Assembly (NCBI GenBank): GCA_946480345.1
Contig: CAMLJR010000005.1
Span: 1-37,162, forward strand
Direction of reading: 5' to 3'
Length of the DNA stretch: 37,162 bases
Source of the DNA: an uncultured Spongiibacteraceae bacterium
GTDB lineage: Bacteria > Pseudomonadota > Gammaproteobacteria > Pseudomonadales > CAMLJR01
Made by a program: the position numbers and the translations under genes. Under the pieces are notes generated by a model. That model saw only the letters and a list, made by a program, of their open reading frames with translations, did not search any database and was not told where the DNA came from. Of the stretch, positions 27,595-35,622 are shown one piece after another. The first letter of the stretch is position 1. Each line of letters opens with the position of its first letter.

Positions 27595-29685
27595 ATGGAA
27601 TCTAGGGTGCAGGCATCACCGACTATTAAGCGATGGCACATAGTTGACCATGTGCGAAGAAAATTATTATTTTCATATTCTAAAAATCATTTATTTCTTT
27701 GTATTGTCATTGTCGCTGCGTACTGTGTAGGGACCAAAATCGGTTTCCTATTCACTGTTGGCGCCGAACCTATTTCGACATTGTGGCCTCCCAATGCAAT
27801 TTTGATGGCGTCACTCTTATTGATGCCCACTGCGCTGTGGCCATTTATTTTATTGCTGATTTTTCCAGCACACTTACTGATGCAATTGAGCGATGGTGTT
27901 TCGCTTTATATGTCGTTTTGCTGGTTCATGACAAATATTACGGAGGCATTGATTGGTGCCGCTGCTATACGTCGATACACCCAATCTGTTGCATTCGAAA
28001 AGTTGAGGGACACCAGTTTATTTTTGATATTCGGTGTGGTCGTGGCTCCGTTTTTTACGTCGTTTCTCGATATAGGGGCTGTGATGCTGCTTGGGGTAGG
28101 CGGGGGCGATTTTTGGCGGTTATGGCTGAATCGGTTGTTATCGAATTCAGTGGCAGCAATGGTGCTGGTTCCAGCCATCATTGCTGTCGTACAGCAAAAA
28201 TTATTTGATACTACCGCAGGGGCGTTGAGCAGAAAAATCGAGGCAGTTGCGCTAACTATTTGTCTGGCTGCGGTAATTAGCGCTGGTTTCGTTATTGGTG
28301 ATCTGAGCCATATTCATCATTACGCGACGTTGTTTTCATTATTCCCTCTGATGATCTGGAGCGTTATTCGCTTCCAGCCGGGGTTTTTCGCGCAAGTTAA
28401 TTTGGCCGTGGTGATATTCGCAATCTGGGGTGCTCACCATTGGCAAGGCCCGTTTACGGTTGGAAGCGTCTTGGAAAACGTGTTGGCCATTCAGTTTTTC
28501 ATTTTGTTTGCTGGAGCGCCGCTGTTGCTGCTGGCTGCGGTCATTGCGGAGTGGAAAGAAGCTGAAACATCGGCAATAAATCGCAAGCAGCAGTTGAGTT
28601 TGGCGCTTGAAGCGGGAGGGATGGTTACATGGAGTTGGGATCAGAAGTCCGATCGGGTGCAATGGAACGGCGCTAGCGTTGGTGACGGAGCTACTTATCC
28701 TTACACAAGCACAACGAAGATGGCTTCAAATAAATATGTGCATCCGGACGATCAACGGAAGCATTCGGAAACGCTTGAAGCGGCAGTTGCTTCGGGTTCG
28801 TCATTTGAATCGGAGGTTCGTCTGTTACGCGAAAACGGCGAATATCGATGGTTCTCAGTGCGCGGTTGTGTATTTAAAGATGCGCAAAGCAAATCCTCGA
28901 AAATATTAGGTATCAGCACTGATATCGATCGCCAAAAGAAAGAAGCGGTGAAAATTCAGCGTCAGCGCGACGAGCTGGCGCATTTGGGGCGGGTCGCAAT
29001 GCTCGGCGAAATTTCCGGCACGATTGCACATGAGTTGAATCAGCCATTGACCGCCATACTCAGTAACGCGCAAGCCGCACGACGTATTTACCAGGAACAA
29101 TTCCCCGAGCCGACGCCCATTTCCGAGATTTTGAATGACATTATTTCCGAAAATAAACGGGCTGGGGAAATCATTCAGCGCATGCGCGATCTGCTCAAAA
29201 AAGGTGAGGTCAATCCCAGGCCGATCGATATCAACGCGGTAATTCCAAAGGTCATCGCATTGGAGAACAGTGATCTAATCGCGCGTAACGTGGTCGTGAA
29301 AATATATTTGCAGACCGGTTTGCCGGCGGTGGTTGCAGATTCAATCCAAGTCCAGCAAGTGCTACTCAATCTAATTATTAATGCGTGCGATGCGATGCAG
29401 CATGTCGATCCCAGCCGGCGCCACATTCGTATCGCAACAACGTGGCACGATGATGCAACTCTGCGTGTTAGCGTCAGCGATCAAGGCCACGGAGTCGCTG
29501 AAAATAAACTCGAATCCATCTTCGAGCCTTTTGTTACATCCAAGGCGCACGGCCTTGGTTTAGGTTTGGCGCTGTGCCGCTCAATTATCGAAGCTCATGG
29601 TGGTTGGTTATGGGCCAAGAATAATCGAGAGGGTGGTGCCACGTTTAGCTTTACATTACCGGTAGCAACCGCATCAGAACATTGA
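27595..29685 (+). CDS. Membrane sensor histidine kinase (MASE1-PAS-HisKA-HATPase)
   Basis: 696 aa. Residues about 30-320 are a MASE1-type integral membrane sensor with about eight helices (TKIGFLFTVGAEPISTLWPP is the typical start; ligand unknown). A PAS domain of the PAS_3 type follows at about 335-447 (EYRWFSVRGCVF then ILGISTDIDRQK). The dimerisation helix holds the phospho-acceptor His479 in GTIAHELNQPLTAILSNAQA, of the FixL-like class. The ATPase has the N box LLNLIINACDAM, the G box VSDQGHGV and GLGLGLALCRSIIEAHGG. The ATG has only a weak ribosome site. The cognate regulator gene follows after 37 bp. Base composition is more AT-rich than in flanking operons, hinting at separate ancestry. 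Confidence 0.92.
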   Translation: MESRVQASPTIKRWHIVDHVRRKLLFSYSKNHLFLCIVIVAAYCVGTKIGFLFTVGAEPISTLWPPNAILMASLLLMPTALWPFILLLIFPAHLLMQLSDGVSLYMSFCWFMTNITEALIGAAAIRRYTQSVAFEKLRDTSLFLIFGVVVAPFFTSFLDIGAVMLLGVGGGDFWRLWLNRLLSNSVAAMVLVPAIIAVVQQKLFDTTAGALSRKIEAVALTICLAAVISAGFVIGDLSHIHHYATLFSLFPLMIWSVIRFQPGFFAQVNLAVVIFAIWGAHHWQGPFTVGSVLENVLAIQFFILFAGAPLLLLAAVIAEWKEAETSAINRKQQLSLALEAGGMVTWSWDQKSDRVQWNGASVGDGATYPYTSTTKMASNKYVHPDDQRKHSETLEAAVASGSSFESEVRLLRENGEYRWFSVRGCVFKDAQSKSSKILGISTDIDRQKKEAVKIQRQRDELAHLGRVAMLGEISGTIAHELNQPLTAILSNAQAARRIYQEQFPEPTPISEILNDIISENKRAGEIIQRMRDLLKKGEVNPRPIDINAVIPKVIALENSDLIARNVVVKIYLQTGLPAVVADSIQVQQVLLNLIINACDAMQHVDPSRRHIRIATTWHDDATLRVSVSDQGHGVAENKLESIFEPFVTSKAHGLGLGLALCRSIIEAHGGWLWAKNNREGGATFSFTLPVATASEH

Positions 29686-29722
29686 GCGATAGAGTTGCAA
29701 CCGTTTATCTGGGGGTAACGTC

Positions 29723-30331
29723 ATGTCCGCTGCAGCCAAAGTAATGATTGTCGACGATGAGCCTTCCGTCGTGTGCGCATTAAAAAGATTGTTGAATAGC
29801 GCTGGTTACGATGCGCGAGAAATGCAATCGCCGCGCGATGTACTCGACCGAGAAAAATTGCGTGATATTGATTGCATTCTGATGGACCTCGAAATGCCCG
29901 AAATCAATGGAATTGAATTGCAGCGGGCGTTGAATAGACAAGAGCATCATTGCCCAATCATTTTTATTAGCGGTCACGGCGACATTGCCGCGAGCGTTAA
30001 TGCAATGAAAGATGGAGCCATCGATTTTTTAACCAAACCTATCGATGAAGATTCGCTGTTTTCCGCGTTGAATGCCGCTCTTAGTAAGGCAGAAGAGATA
30101 CGCGGTAAACGCGATGAATTCGATGTCTTGAACGCTCGCTTCAGTAGTTTGACGCCGCGGGAAAAACAGGTTTTCCAAGGCGTGGTGAGTGGTTTTCTGA
30201 ACAAGCAGATTGCCTCCAATCTGGGAACTGCTGAGAAAACCATTAAAGTGCAACGCGCCAGTGTCATGCAGAAAATGGAAGCGAGAAGTTTGGCTGAGCT
30301 GGTCCGAATGGCGTCTAAATTATTTGGCTGA
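29723..30331 (+). CDS. FixJ-family response regulator (receiver plus LuxR-type HTH)
   Basis: 202 aa DNA-binding response regulator, partner of the kinase encoded just upstream. Receiver about 1-125 with acidic pocket DDE (11-13), phospho-acceptor Asp55 in [15 protein letters not shown] and Lys105 in TKPID. The LuxR/FixJ HTH spans about 143-198 ([20 protein letters not shown] then [20 protein letters not shown]). GGGGGT lies about 6 nt before the ATG. LuxR-type HTH dimers bind short palindromes, so this protein is the best local candidate for the AGACCWWGGTCT box found around it; that link is inference. Confidence 0.94.
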   Translation: MSAAAKVMIVDDEPSVVCALKRLLNSAGYDAREMQSPRDVLDREKLRDIDCILMDLEMPEINGIELQRALNRQEHHCPIIFISGHGDIAASVNAMKDGAIDFLTKPIDEDSLFSALNAALSKAEEIRGKRDEFDVLNARFSSLTPREKQVFQGVVSGFLNKQIASNLGTAEKTIKVQRASVMQKMEARSLAELVRMASKLFG

Positions 30332-30365
30332 GATAAATCGATGCCATGCGATTTGCTGTGCGTTA

Positions 30366-30408
30366 AGACCAAGGTCTAATTTAAATTTCTAAGCAACCTC
30401 GATATACA
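30366..30408 (+). promoter_or_regulatory. Predicted activated promoter of the single-domain receiver gene
   Basis: AGACCAAGGTCT (30366-30377) is a near-perfect palindrome with matching flanks (TTA before, TAAT after). A -10-like TATACA (30403-30408) starts 31.5 bp after the centre. The predicted RNA start is then at or next to the ATG at 30415, so the message may be leaderless or nearly so. No -35 consensus is present. Confidence 0.65.
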
Positions 30409-30414
30409 AGGCTT

Positions 30415-30798
30415 ATGTCCAATCCCGTTTATTCAATTGCAATCATCGATGACGAAGAACCTATTCGTCGCGCATTGCTTCGACTCATGTATTCATTAGG
30501 CATACACGCCACTGCCTATGCGTCCGGAAAGGAATTTTTATCGCAATGGCACGTGGATCCGCCCGATTGCATTGTGCTTGATTTGCAAATGCCAGGTATA
30601 AACGGTTTGGAATTATTGACTTATTTGCGACGAATAGGCGCAACATTTCCGGTAATCATGATTACGGCACACGATGGCAGTGCCATGCGCGAAGCTTGTT
30701 TAGGGGCGGGCGCTGACGCGTATTTGCACAAGCCGCTGGACGAGCAGGTTTTGCTTGATGCGATAGCTTGCGCATTGCCGGTGGCTGAATGCCAATAA
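30415..30798 (+). CDS. Single-domain response regulator (receiver only)
   Basis: 127 aa, a lone CheY-like receiver with no output domain. Acidic residues IDDEE (11-15), phospho-acceptor Asp56 in CIVLDLQMPGINGLELL, Thr84 in MITAHDG and Lys106 in HKPLDE are all intact, so it should be phosphorylated. Its sequence is FixJ-receiver-like and close in style to the upstream regulator. It may act as a phosphate sink, a competitor for the kinase or an intermediate. It has its own predicted promoter carrying the regulator box, giving a feedback loop if the box belongs to the FixJ-type protein. Only AAGG at 4 nt could serve as ribosome site, in keeping with little or no leader. Confidence 0.9.
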   Translation: MSNPVYSIAIIDDEEPIRRALLRLMYSLGIHATAYASGKEFLSQWHVDPPDCIVLDLQMPGINGLELLTYLRRIGATFPVIMITAHDGSAMREACLGAGADAYLHKPLDEQVLLDAIACALPVAECQ

Positions 30799-30805
30799 GT
30801 GGATA

Positions 30806-30860
30806 AGACCTAGGTCTAAGCCCTAGGTCTCATAGAATTCGGCGATGGAATTTCCATAAT
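30806..30860 (+). promoter_or_regulatory. Tandem activator boxes and -10 driving a candidate small RNA
   Basis: AGACCTAGGTCT (30806-30817) is a perfect 12-bp palindrome. A second box AGCCCTAGGTCT (30819-30830) starts 13 bp later. The -10 CATAAT (30855-30860) begins 30.5 bp after the centre of the proximal box, giving a predicted start near 30867. No -35 consensus is present. Only 7 bp separate the receiver stop from the first box. Confidence 0.65.
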
Positions 30861-30866
30861 ATGTTG

Positions 30867-30945
30867 CTGGAAGTTCGCGGTATTTCGCGATCCTTCCAGT
30901 CTCTCCCTAATGTCCTATTGGCCGGAGTAAGCTCCGGCTTTTTTT
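30867..30945 (+). ncRNA. Candidate small RNA, about 79 nt, with CU-rich linker and terminator
   Basis: Begins at the predicted start behind the tandem boxes. The 5' hairpin pairs CTGGAAG (30867-30873) with CTTCCAG (30893-30899) and, inside, TCGCG (30875-30879) with CGCGA (30886-30890) around loop GTATTT. A single-stranded linker of 21 nt follows (30900-30920), including TCTCTCCCTAATGTCC, then the terminator hairpin. The linker CTCCCT is fully complementary to the AGGGAG ribosome site of the ornithine decarboxylase gene, and TCTCC to GGAGA before ompA; such short matches are weak evidence of targets. A 34-codon frame from ATG 30861 crosses it, but it lacks a ribosome site and runs through the terminator. 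No known RNA family recognised. Confidence 0.6.
30921..30945 (+). terminator. Intrinsic terminator of the candidate small RNA
   Basis: GCCGGAG (30921-30927), loop TAAG, CTCCGGC (30932-30938), then seven T (30939-30945). Strong plus-strand Rho-independent terminator. It lies 122 bp after the receiver stop and separate from the bidirectional terminator further on. Confidence 0.88.
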
Positions 30946-31030
30946 GCGTTCGGTCTGATCGGTAACGGGAGATAAATTCGATATCGTGCGCGATGTTTCG
31001 TAAAGCCACATGAAAGAGTTCGAACTTCAC

Positions 31031-31067
31031 AAATAAAAATGCCGGCAAGAAGCCGGCATTTTTATTT
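31031..31067. terminator. Bidirectional terminator between the regulator locus and the steroid operon
   Basis: AAATAAAAATGCCGGC (31031-31046) and its exact reverse complement (31052-31067) flank a 5-nt loop. The 16-bp stem has a GC core with A and T tracts on both sides, so it works on either strand. It ends the minus-strand steroid operon (tesG stop at 31086) and blocks any read-through from the left. Confidence 0.9.
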
Positions 31068-31085
31068 GTTGCATTGAGCCAGGAA

Positions 31086-32114
31086 TCAACCCGCTTTCTT
31101 GGCTTTCATTTCCATCGCAATTTCTTCGATCAAATCTTCCTGACCACCGACGGTTCTGCGCGCTGCCATTTCGAGCAGGATTTCATGCGCCGGTACGCCG
31201 TATTTTTTGCCGGCGCGTTTTGCAAACAGCAGGAACGATGAGTACGCGCCGGCATAACCGAGCACGAGCGCTTCGCGGCTGATGCGAACGGGGTGTTCCA
31301 TCATCGGCACGACGCGGTCTTCGGCAACGTCGATCAGTTTGAAAATATCGACGCCGTGCATGTCGCCGCCCATGCGTTCGAATACTGCCGCGAATACTTC
31401 GAGCGGGGTGTTGCCTGCACCGGCGCCGAGGCCTGCGGCGGAACCGTCGATGCGTGTGGCACCGGCTTCAACAGCAGCCAGCGAATTTGCAACGCCCATC
31501 GCCATATTGTGATGGCCGTGGAAACCGATTTCGGTTTCGGGATTCAATTCCGCACGCAGCAAACCGATACGTGCAACGACATCGTCGGGCAGCATATAGC
31601 CGGCCGAGTCGGTCGCGTAAATGCAATTCGCGCCGTATGACTCCATCAGCTTCGCCTGCGCAAGAATTTCTTCCGGCGTGATCATGTGCGCCATCATCAG
31701 GAAGCCAACGGTGTCGAGGCCGAGTTTGCGCGACAGCGCGATGTGCTGTTCGGACACGTCGGCTTCGGTGCAATGCGTTGCAACGCGAATACATTTCACG
31801 CCGCAATCGGCGGCCATGCGCAGATGATCGACGGTGCCGATACCCGGCAATAGCAGTGCGGAGATTTTTGCGTTCTTGACGTGCTTGGTTACCGCGCGCA
31901 GATATTCTTCATCGCTATGCGCGGGAAAACCGTAGTTCACCGATGCGCCGCCGAGGCCGTCGCCGTGTGTGACTTCGATCAACGGTACGCCGGCCTGATC
32001 GAGACCGCTGGCGATATTGACCATCTGATCGACGCTGATTTTGTGTTGCTTCGGATGCATGCCGTCGCGCAGACACATGTCGTGCAATAAAACTTTTTTA
32101 CCTTTCAGATTCAT
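31086..32114 (-). CDS. tesG: 4-hydroxy-2-oxoacid aldolase (TesG/HsaF/MhpE type)
   Basis: Class II metal-dependent aldolase of meta-cleavage pathways. In steroid breakdown it splits 4-hydroxy-2-oxohexanoate into pyruvate and propanal, which is channelled to the partner dehydrogenase. 342 aa, standard length. N-terminal [16 protein letters not shown] carries the catalytic Arg/Asp, [20 protein letters not shown] the metal-binding His pair, and [18 protein letters not shown] the phosphate-loop-like segment. AAGG precedes the ATG. Last gene of the operon, 30 bp after the dehydrogenase. The substrate is inferred from the steroid genes upstream; the 4-hydroxy-2-oxovalerate aldolases of aromatic pathways are nearly identical in sequence. 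Confidence 0.93.
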   Translation of the reverse strand: MNLKGKKVLLHDMCLRDGMHPKQHKISVDQMVNIASGLDQAGVPLIEVTHGDGLGGASVNYGFPAHSDEEYLRAVTKHVKNAKISALLLPGIGTVDHLRMAADCGVKCIRVATHCTEADVSEQHIALSRKLGLDTVGFLMMAHMITPEEILAQAKLMESYGANCIYATDSAGYMLPDDVVARIGLLRAELNPETEIGFHGHHNMAMGVANSLAAVEAGATRIDGSAAGLGAGAGNTPLEVFAAVFERMGGDMHGVDIFKLIDVAEDRVVPMMEHPVRISREALVLGYAGAYSSFLLFAKRAGKKYGVPAHEILLEMAARRTVGGQEDLIEEIAMEMKAKKAG

Positions 32115-32144
32115 GATGATTACCTTCTAAAAATTCGGTCGGTC

Positions 32145-33038
32145 TCAGGCGGCGTTTTTCTGCATCAGCTCGGCATACAGCTCGGCAGTGCGCAATGCAG
32201 CGGCGGTCATGATGTCGAGGTTGCCGGAATATTTCGGCAGGAAATCGCCGAGACCTTCAACTTCCATCGATACCGTCACGCGGTTGCCGTCGAAAATCGG
32301 GCCGGTTTTCAGGCGATAGCCCGGCACGTATTTCTGCACTTCCTTGATCATCGCGTGAATCGATTCGGTGATTTTGTCCTGCTGCGGCTCGCCTTCGGTC
32401 AGGCAGTGAATCGTGTCGCGCATGATCAACGGCGGCTCGGCCGGGTTGATGATAATGATCGCTTTGCCTTGTTTCGCGCCGCCGACCTGTTCGATGGCGC
32501 CGGCGGTGGTGCGGGTGAATTCGTCGATATTTTTACGCGTGCCCGGGCCGGCGGATTTCGATGCGACGGTCGCGACGATTTCAGCGTATTTCACCGGCTG
32601 TACGCGCGATACCGCGGCGACCATCGGAATCGTCGCCTGGCCGCCACACGTCACCATGTTGACGTTCGATTTCATGCCTTCGGCAAGCAACGCTTCAAGG
32701 TTGACCGGCGGAATGCAGAACGGGCCGATCGCGGCAGGGGTGAGATCGATCATCATCACGCCGAGTTCGGTGACCTTACGCGAGTTTTCCGCATGCACGT
32801 AGGCGGACGTCGCATCGAACGCGATCTGGATATTGTCGGCCTTGATGTGCGGCACCAGACCATCGACGCCGTCGGTGGTGACTTTCATGCCGAAGCCGCG
32901 TGCACGCTGGATACCGGGCGAATCCTCGACACCGACCATCCATACCGGTTCGATCCATTCGCTGCGCATTGCTTTCATCAGCAAATCGGTGCCGATGTTG
33001 CCGGGGCCGATGATGGCCGCACGTAATTTTTTGCTCAT
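32145..33038 (-). CDS. tesF: Acylating aldehyde dehydrogenase (TesF/HsaG/MhpF type)
   Basis: Oxidises propanal or acetaldehyde to the acyl-CoA with NAD and CoA, in complex with the aldolase. 297 aa. N-terminal Rossmann motif [12 protein letters not shown] (9-20), catalytic Cys131 in [13 protein letters not shown], and C-terminal dimer/aldolase-contact region. AAAGGG lies about 6 nt before the ATG. In the steroid route the product would be propionyl-CoA. Gene order hydratase-dehydrogenase-aldolase is the usual one for meta-cleavage operons. Confidence 0.94.
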   Translation of the reverse strand: MSKKLRAAIIGPGNIGTDLLMKAMRSEWIEPVWMVGVEDSPGIQRARGFGMKVTTDGVDGLVPHIKADNIQIAFDATSAYVHAENSRKVTELGVMMIDLTPAAIGPFCIPPVNLEALLAEGMKSNVNMVTCGGQATIPMVAAVSRVQPVKYAEIVATVASKSAGPGTRKNIDEFTRTTAGAIEQVGGAKQGKAIIIINPAEPPLIMRDTIHCLTEGEPQQDKITESIHAMIKEVQKYVPGYRLKTGPIFDGNRVTVSMEVEGLGDFLPKYSGNLDIMTAAALRTAELYAELMQKNAA

Positions 33039-33060
33039 AACGAAAACCCTTTACGTCGAA

Positions 33061-33873
33061 TCAATTGGTGAAGGAGCAGGTCGCGGAGCCGAGTTTAACG
33101 CCGCGCGCGTCTTTTAGGTCGAGATGCATTGTATCGCCGGCCTTGACCGGTTCGAGCGGCACCAGCGAGCCCGACAGAATAATTTCGCCGGCGAGGAACG
33201 GAATACCGAATTCGCCGAGCGTATTGGCGAGCCACGCCACTGCAGTGAGCGGATTGCCTTGCACTGCAGAGCCTTTGCCGCTGCTGATTTTCGTGCCGTT
33301 CTTGAACACATCGATTTCCAGATTCGGCAAATCGAAATCGCGCGGGTCGAGCTCTTGATTGCCGAGCACGTAAACACCGCACGACGCATTGTCGGCAACC
33401 GTATCCTGAATTTTGATTTTCCAATCGTGGATACGCGAATCGACAATTTCGAAACAGGGAATGATGCATTCGGTCGCGTCGAGCACCTGCTCGGCGGTGA
33501 CGCCGGGCCCGCGCAAATCTTTCTTCAAGCGAAACGCAATTTCGCCTTCGGCGCGCGGTTGAATCAATTGTCCCGGCACTTTGATTTTCGCGTTGTCGCC
33601 AAACGCCATTGCATCGGTGAGAAAACCGAAATCGGGTTGATAGACGCCGAGCATTTTTTGCACCGCATCCGAGGTCACGCCGATTTTTTTGCCGACGATT
33701 TTTTCGCCGTCGCGGTCGAGGCGCAATTGCACCATGTGTTTCGAGATGTGATACGAGTCGGTGATCTCAATACCGATGTTACGATCGGTGAAAGCGGTCA
33801 GCGTGCGGCATTCGCGCAACGCTGTGTACAGCTCGAGCCCGAGCGCCTCGATTTGAGTGTTAGATAACGCCAT
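33061..33873 (-). CDS. tesE: 2-hydroxydienoate hydratase (TesE/HsaE/MhpD type)
   Basis: Adds water to 2-hydroxyhexa-2,4-dienoate (steroid route) or 2-hydroxypenta-2,4-dienoate. 270 aa, fumarylacetoacetate-hydrolase fold. Characteristic segments are GKKIGVTSDAVQKMLGVYQP, the metal-site EGEIAFRLKKDL with QPRA before it, ECIIPCFEIVDSRIHDWKIK and the C-terminal GEIILSGSLVPLEPVKAGD. The start follows the tesD stop after 3 bp. Neighbours fix its pathway place between TesD and the aldolase. The specific substrate is inferred from context. Confidence 0.93.
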   Translation of the reverse strand: MALSNTQIEALGLELYTALRECRTLTAFTDRNIGIEITDSYHISKHMVQLRLDRDGEKIVGKKIGVTSDAVQKMLGVYQPDFGFLTDAMAFGDNAKIKVPGQLIQPRAEGEIAFRLKKDLRGPGVTAEQVLDATECIIPCFEIVDSRIHDWKIKIQDTVADNASCGVYVLGNQELDPRDFDLPNLEIDVFKNGTKISSGKGSAVQGNPLTAVAWLANTLGEFGIPFLAGEIILSGSLVPLEPVKAGDTMHLDLKDARGVKLGSATCSFTN

Positions 33874-33876
33874 GAA

Positions 33877-34716
33877 TTAATGTCCGCTCTTGTCGTTCAA
33901 AAAATTGATGCAGGTGCGATTGAACAATTCCGGATGTTCGATCATGTACCAGTGGCCGCAATTCGAAATCACGCTCATTTCAAAATCTTTCAGGCCCCGC
34001 GCCAATGTCATCACGCCGGTGTCCGGCATCAGCTTGTCGTTAATGCCCCACAATACCAGCGTCGGCGCGTTAATTTCGCCGAGACGTTCGGTCATGTTCG
34101 GCACTTGCATGGTTTTAATGACCTGATCGTTTTGCAGTTGGAATATTTCCCAACGCTGATCGATCAACTCGTCATTGGCCACGGCGGGATCATGCACGAG
34201 CGCTTTCTGAATGAAATTCGCCAGTGTGCCGCGGGTTTTTTCCGCGCTTAAAAACACTTCTTTCATGATCGCCATGCCCGGCATCTTGAAATATTCAGGC
34301 GTGTCTTCGATGCCGCCCGGCGACATCAGAATCAGCTGCGATACTTTCTGCGGATATTTCAGCGTGAAGCCGAGCGCGATGGCACCACCGAGGGAATTGC
34401 CGAGCGGAACGATTTTGTCCACGCCGATTTTTTCGAGAAATTCATTTACGTATTCGACGAAATAATCGAGCGTGTAAATCGCGTCGGTCGGTTTGCTCGT
34501 GTAACCGTAACCGGGGAGATCGATTACCAGCGCGCGATAACCGGCTTCGACGAAGGCCGGCACGTTGTATTGAAAATTCGACCAGCCGCTCGCGCCGCTG
34601 CCGCTGCCTTGCAGAAACAGCACTGGCACGCCGCTGCCCAGATCGTGGTAATGCATGCGCAGACCATTGCTCAGATCGACGTACTTTCCTTCGGGAAGAA
34701 GTTTGCTCATCGCCAT
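33877..34716 (-). CDS. tesD: Meta-cleavage product hydrolase (TesD/HsaD type)
   Basis: Alpha/beta-hydrolase that cleaves a C-C bond in the ring-opened steroid intermediate (DSHA), giving the 2-hydroxydienoate and a C13-14 seco acid. 279 aa. Nucleophile Ser108 in PLGNSLGGAIALG, Asp in LWGINDKLMP, His in SNCGHWYMIEHP; oxyanion region LQGSGSGASGWSNF, whose SGSGASGW form is typical of steroid and biphenyl enzymes. AAGGG stands only 2 nt before the first ATG but 8 nt before the second (34710), so the protein probably starts MSKLLPEGKYVDL, two residues shorter. Confidence 0.92.
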   Translation of the reverse strand: MAMSKLLPEGKYVDLSNGLRMHYHDLGSGVPVLFLQGSGSGASGWSNFQYNVPAFVEAGYRALVIDLPGYGYTSKPTDAIYTLDYFVEYVNEFLEKIGVDKIVPLGNSLGGAIALGFTLKYPQKVSQLILMSPGGIEDTPEYFKMPGMAIMKEVFLSAEKTRGTLANFIQKALVHDPAVANDELIDQRWEIFQLQNDQVIKTMQVPNMTERLGEINAPTLVLWGINDKLMPDTGVMTLARGLKDFEMSVISNCGHWYMIEHPELFNRTCINFLNDKSGH

Positions 34717-34749
34717 TACCCTTGTAGAAAATGTCGAGCGCGGCGCGAA

Positions 34750-35622
34750 CTATTCGACGACCGCCGCGCTCCAGTTGATCGGATCGCCGAGCATCGGTCG
34801 ATGCGACGGCGGTTGCGAACCATTAATGTCTAAGATGCCGTAATGCAGCGCTTCTTCCGCGCCGATTAGCGTCAAGCCCGATTTTTCCAACAGCTTGGGA
34901 TCGCGATACAACGCGTCGATCACTAGGCCGGTCAATTGCGGCGATTCCATCATCTGCGCGAGTTCGGCATATTTTTCCGGCTCGGCTTCGATCACGCGCT
35001 CGGTGCGTTCGGTGCGCAGCATGCCCATCCAGAGCGACACGGCTGCGACATTGAACGGTTTGAAATCGTGCGCCATGTCGTGCGCCATTTTGTCGTGGCC
35101 GGCTTTTTGCGCGCCATACGCAGCGCCGTGCATATAGCAGCGTGCGCCGAACGACGATGTGTTCACGATCAGTCCGCGACCGTTTTTAACCAGCAGCGGC
35201 GCTGCGTAAAAACTCGCGAGATAACTCGAACGCAAGCCGACATCGAGAATATCGACGAGCTCTGCGGACTTCTGCCAGAACGGACCCGGCTTGATCAAGT
35301 CGTCGTGAATCGATGCGGCATTGTTGACGAGCACATCGAGGCGCCCGTGCTCGCGTTCGATTTGCTGAAACAACGCGGCGATCTGTTGCTGATCGGCGCA
35401 ATCGCAGGCCACGGCTATGCCTTTGCCGCCGCTCCGCGTGACTTCAGCGGCGGTGCTGTCGATAGTGCCCGGCAGCGCGGCATTGCCGTCGTTGCGCGTG
35501 CGGCCGGTGACGTAAACCACATAGCCTTTGCTGCCGAGTGCGAGCGCGATGCCTTTGCCGGCGCCACGACTGGCACCGGTAACGACCGCGATCGGTGCAC
35601 CGTTCGCAGCAGGGTGAATCAC
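34750..35622 (-). CDS. SDR-family oxidoreductase within the steroid operon
   Basis: 290 aa from a GTG at 35622 that overlaps the tesA2 stop (GTGA). A longer reading upstream would run through tesA2 and is rejected. Classical SDR: cofactor motif VVTGASRGAGKGIA (residues 13-26), NNAAS (100-104), active-site Ser156/157 in NTSSFG, and Tyr169/Lys173 in AAYGAQKAG. The layout resembles the DHRS1-like group. The step it catalyses is unknown; its place between the monooxygenase and hydrolase genes suggests a hydroxy/keto conversion on a steroid intermediate. Cofactor preference is unclear; the Arg after the second beta strand (VTGRTRND) favours NADP. Confidence 0.85.
   Translation of the reverse strand: MIHPAANGAPIAVVTGASRGAGKGIALALGSKGYVVYVTGRTRNDGNAALPGTIDSTAAEVTRSGGKGIAVACDCADQQQIAALFQQIEREHGRLDVLVNNAASIHDDLIKPGPFWQKSAELVDILDVGLRSSYLASFYAAPLLVKNGRGLIVNTSSFGARCYMHGAAYGAQKAGHDKMAHDMAHDFKPFNVAAVSLWMGMLRTERTERVIEAEPEKYAELAQMMESPQLTGLVIDALYRDPKLLEKSGLTLIGAEEALHYGILDINGSQPPSHRPMLGDPINWSAAVVE

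Noticed and set aside
30861..30965. 34-codon open frame over the small RNA
   Set aside because: Its ATG would be at or before the predicted RNA start, no ribosome site is present, and it crosses the terminator.
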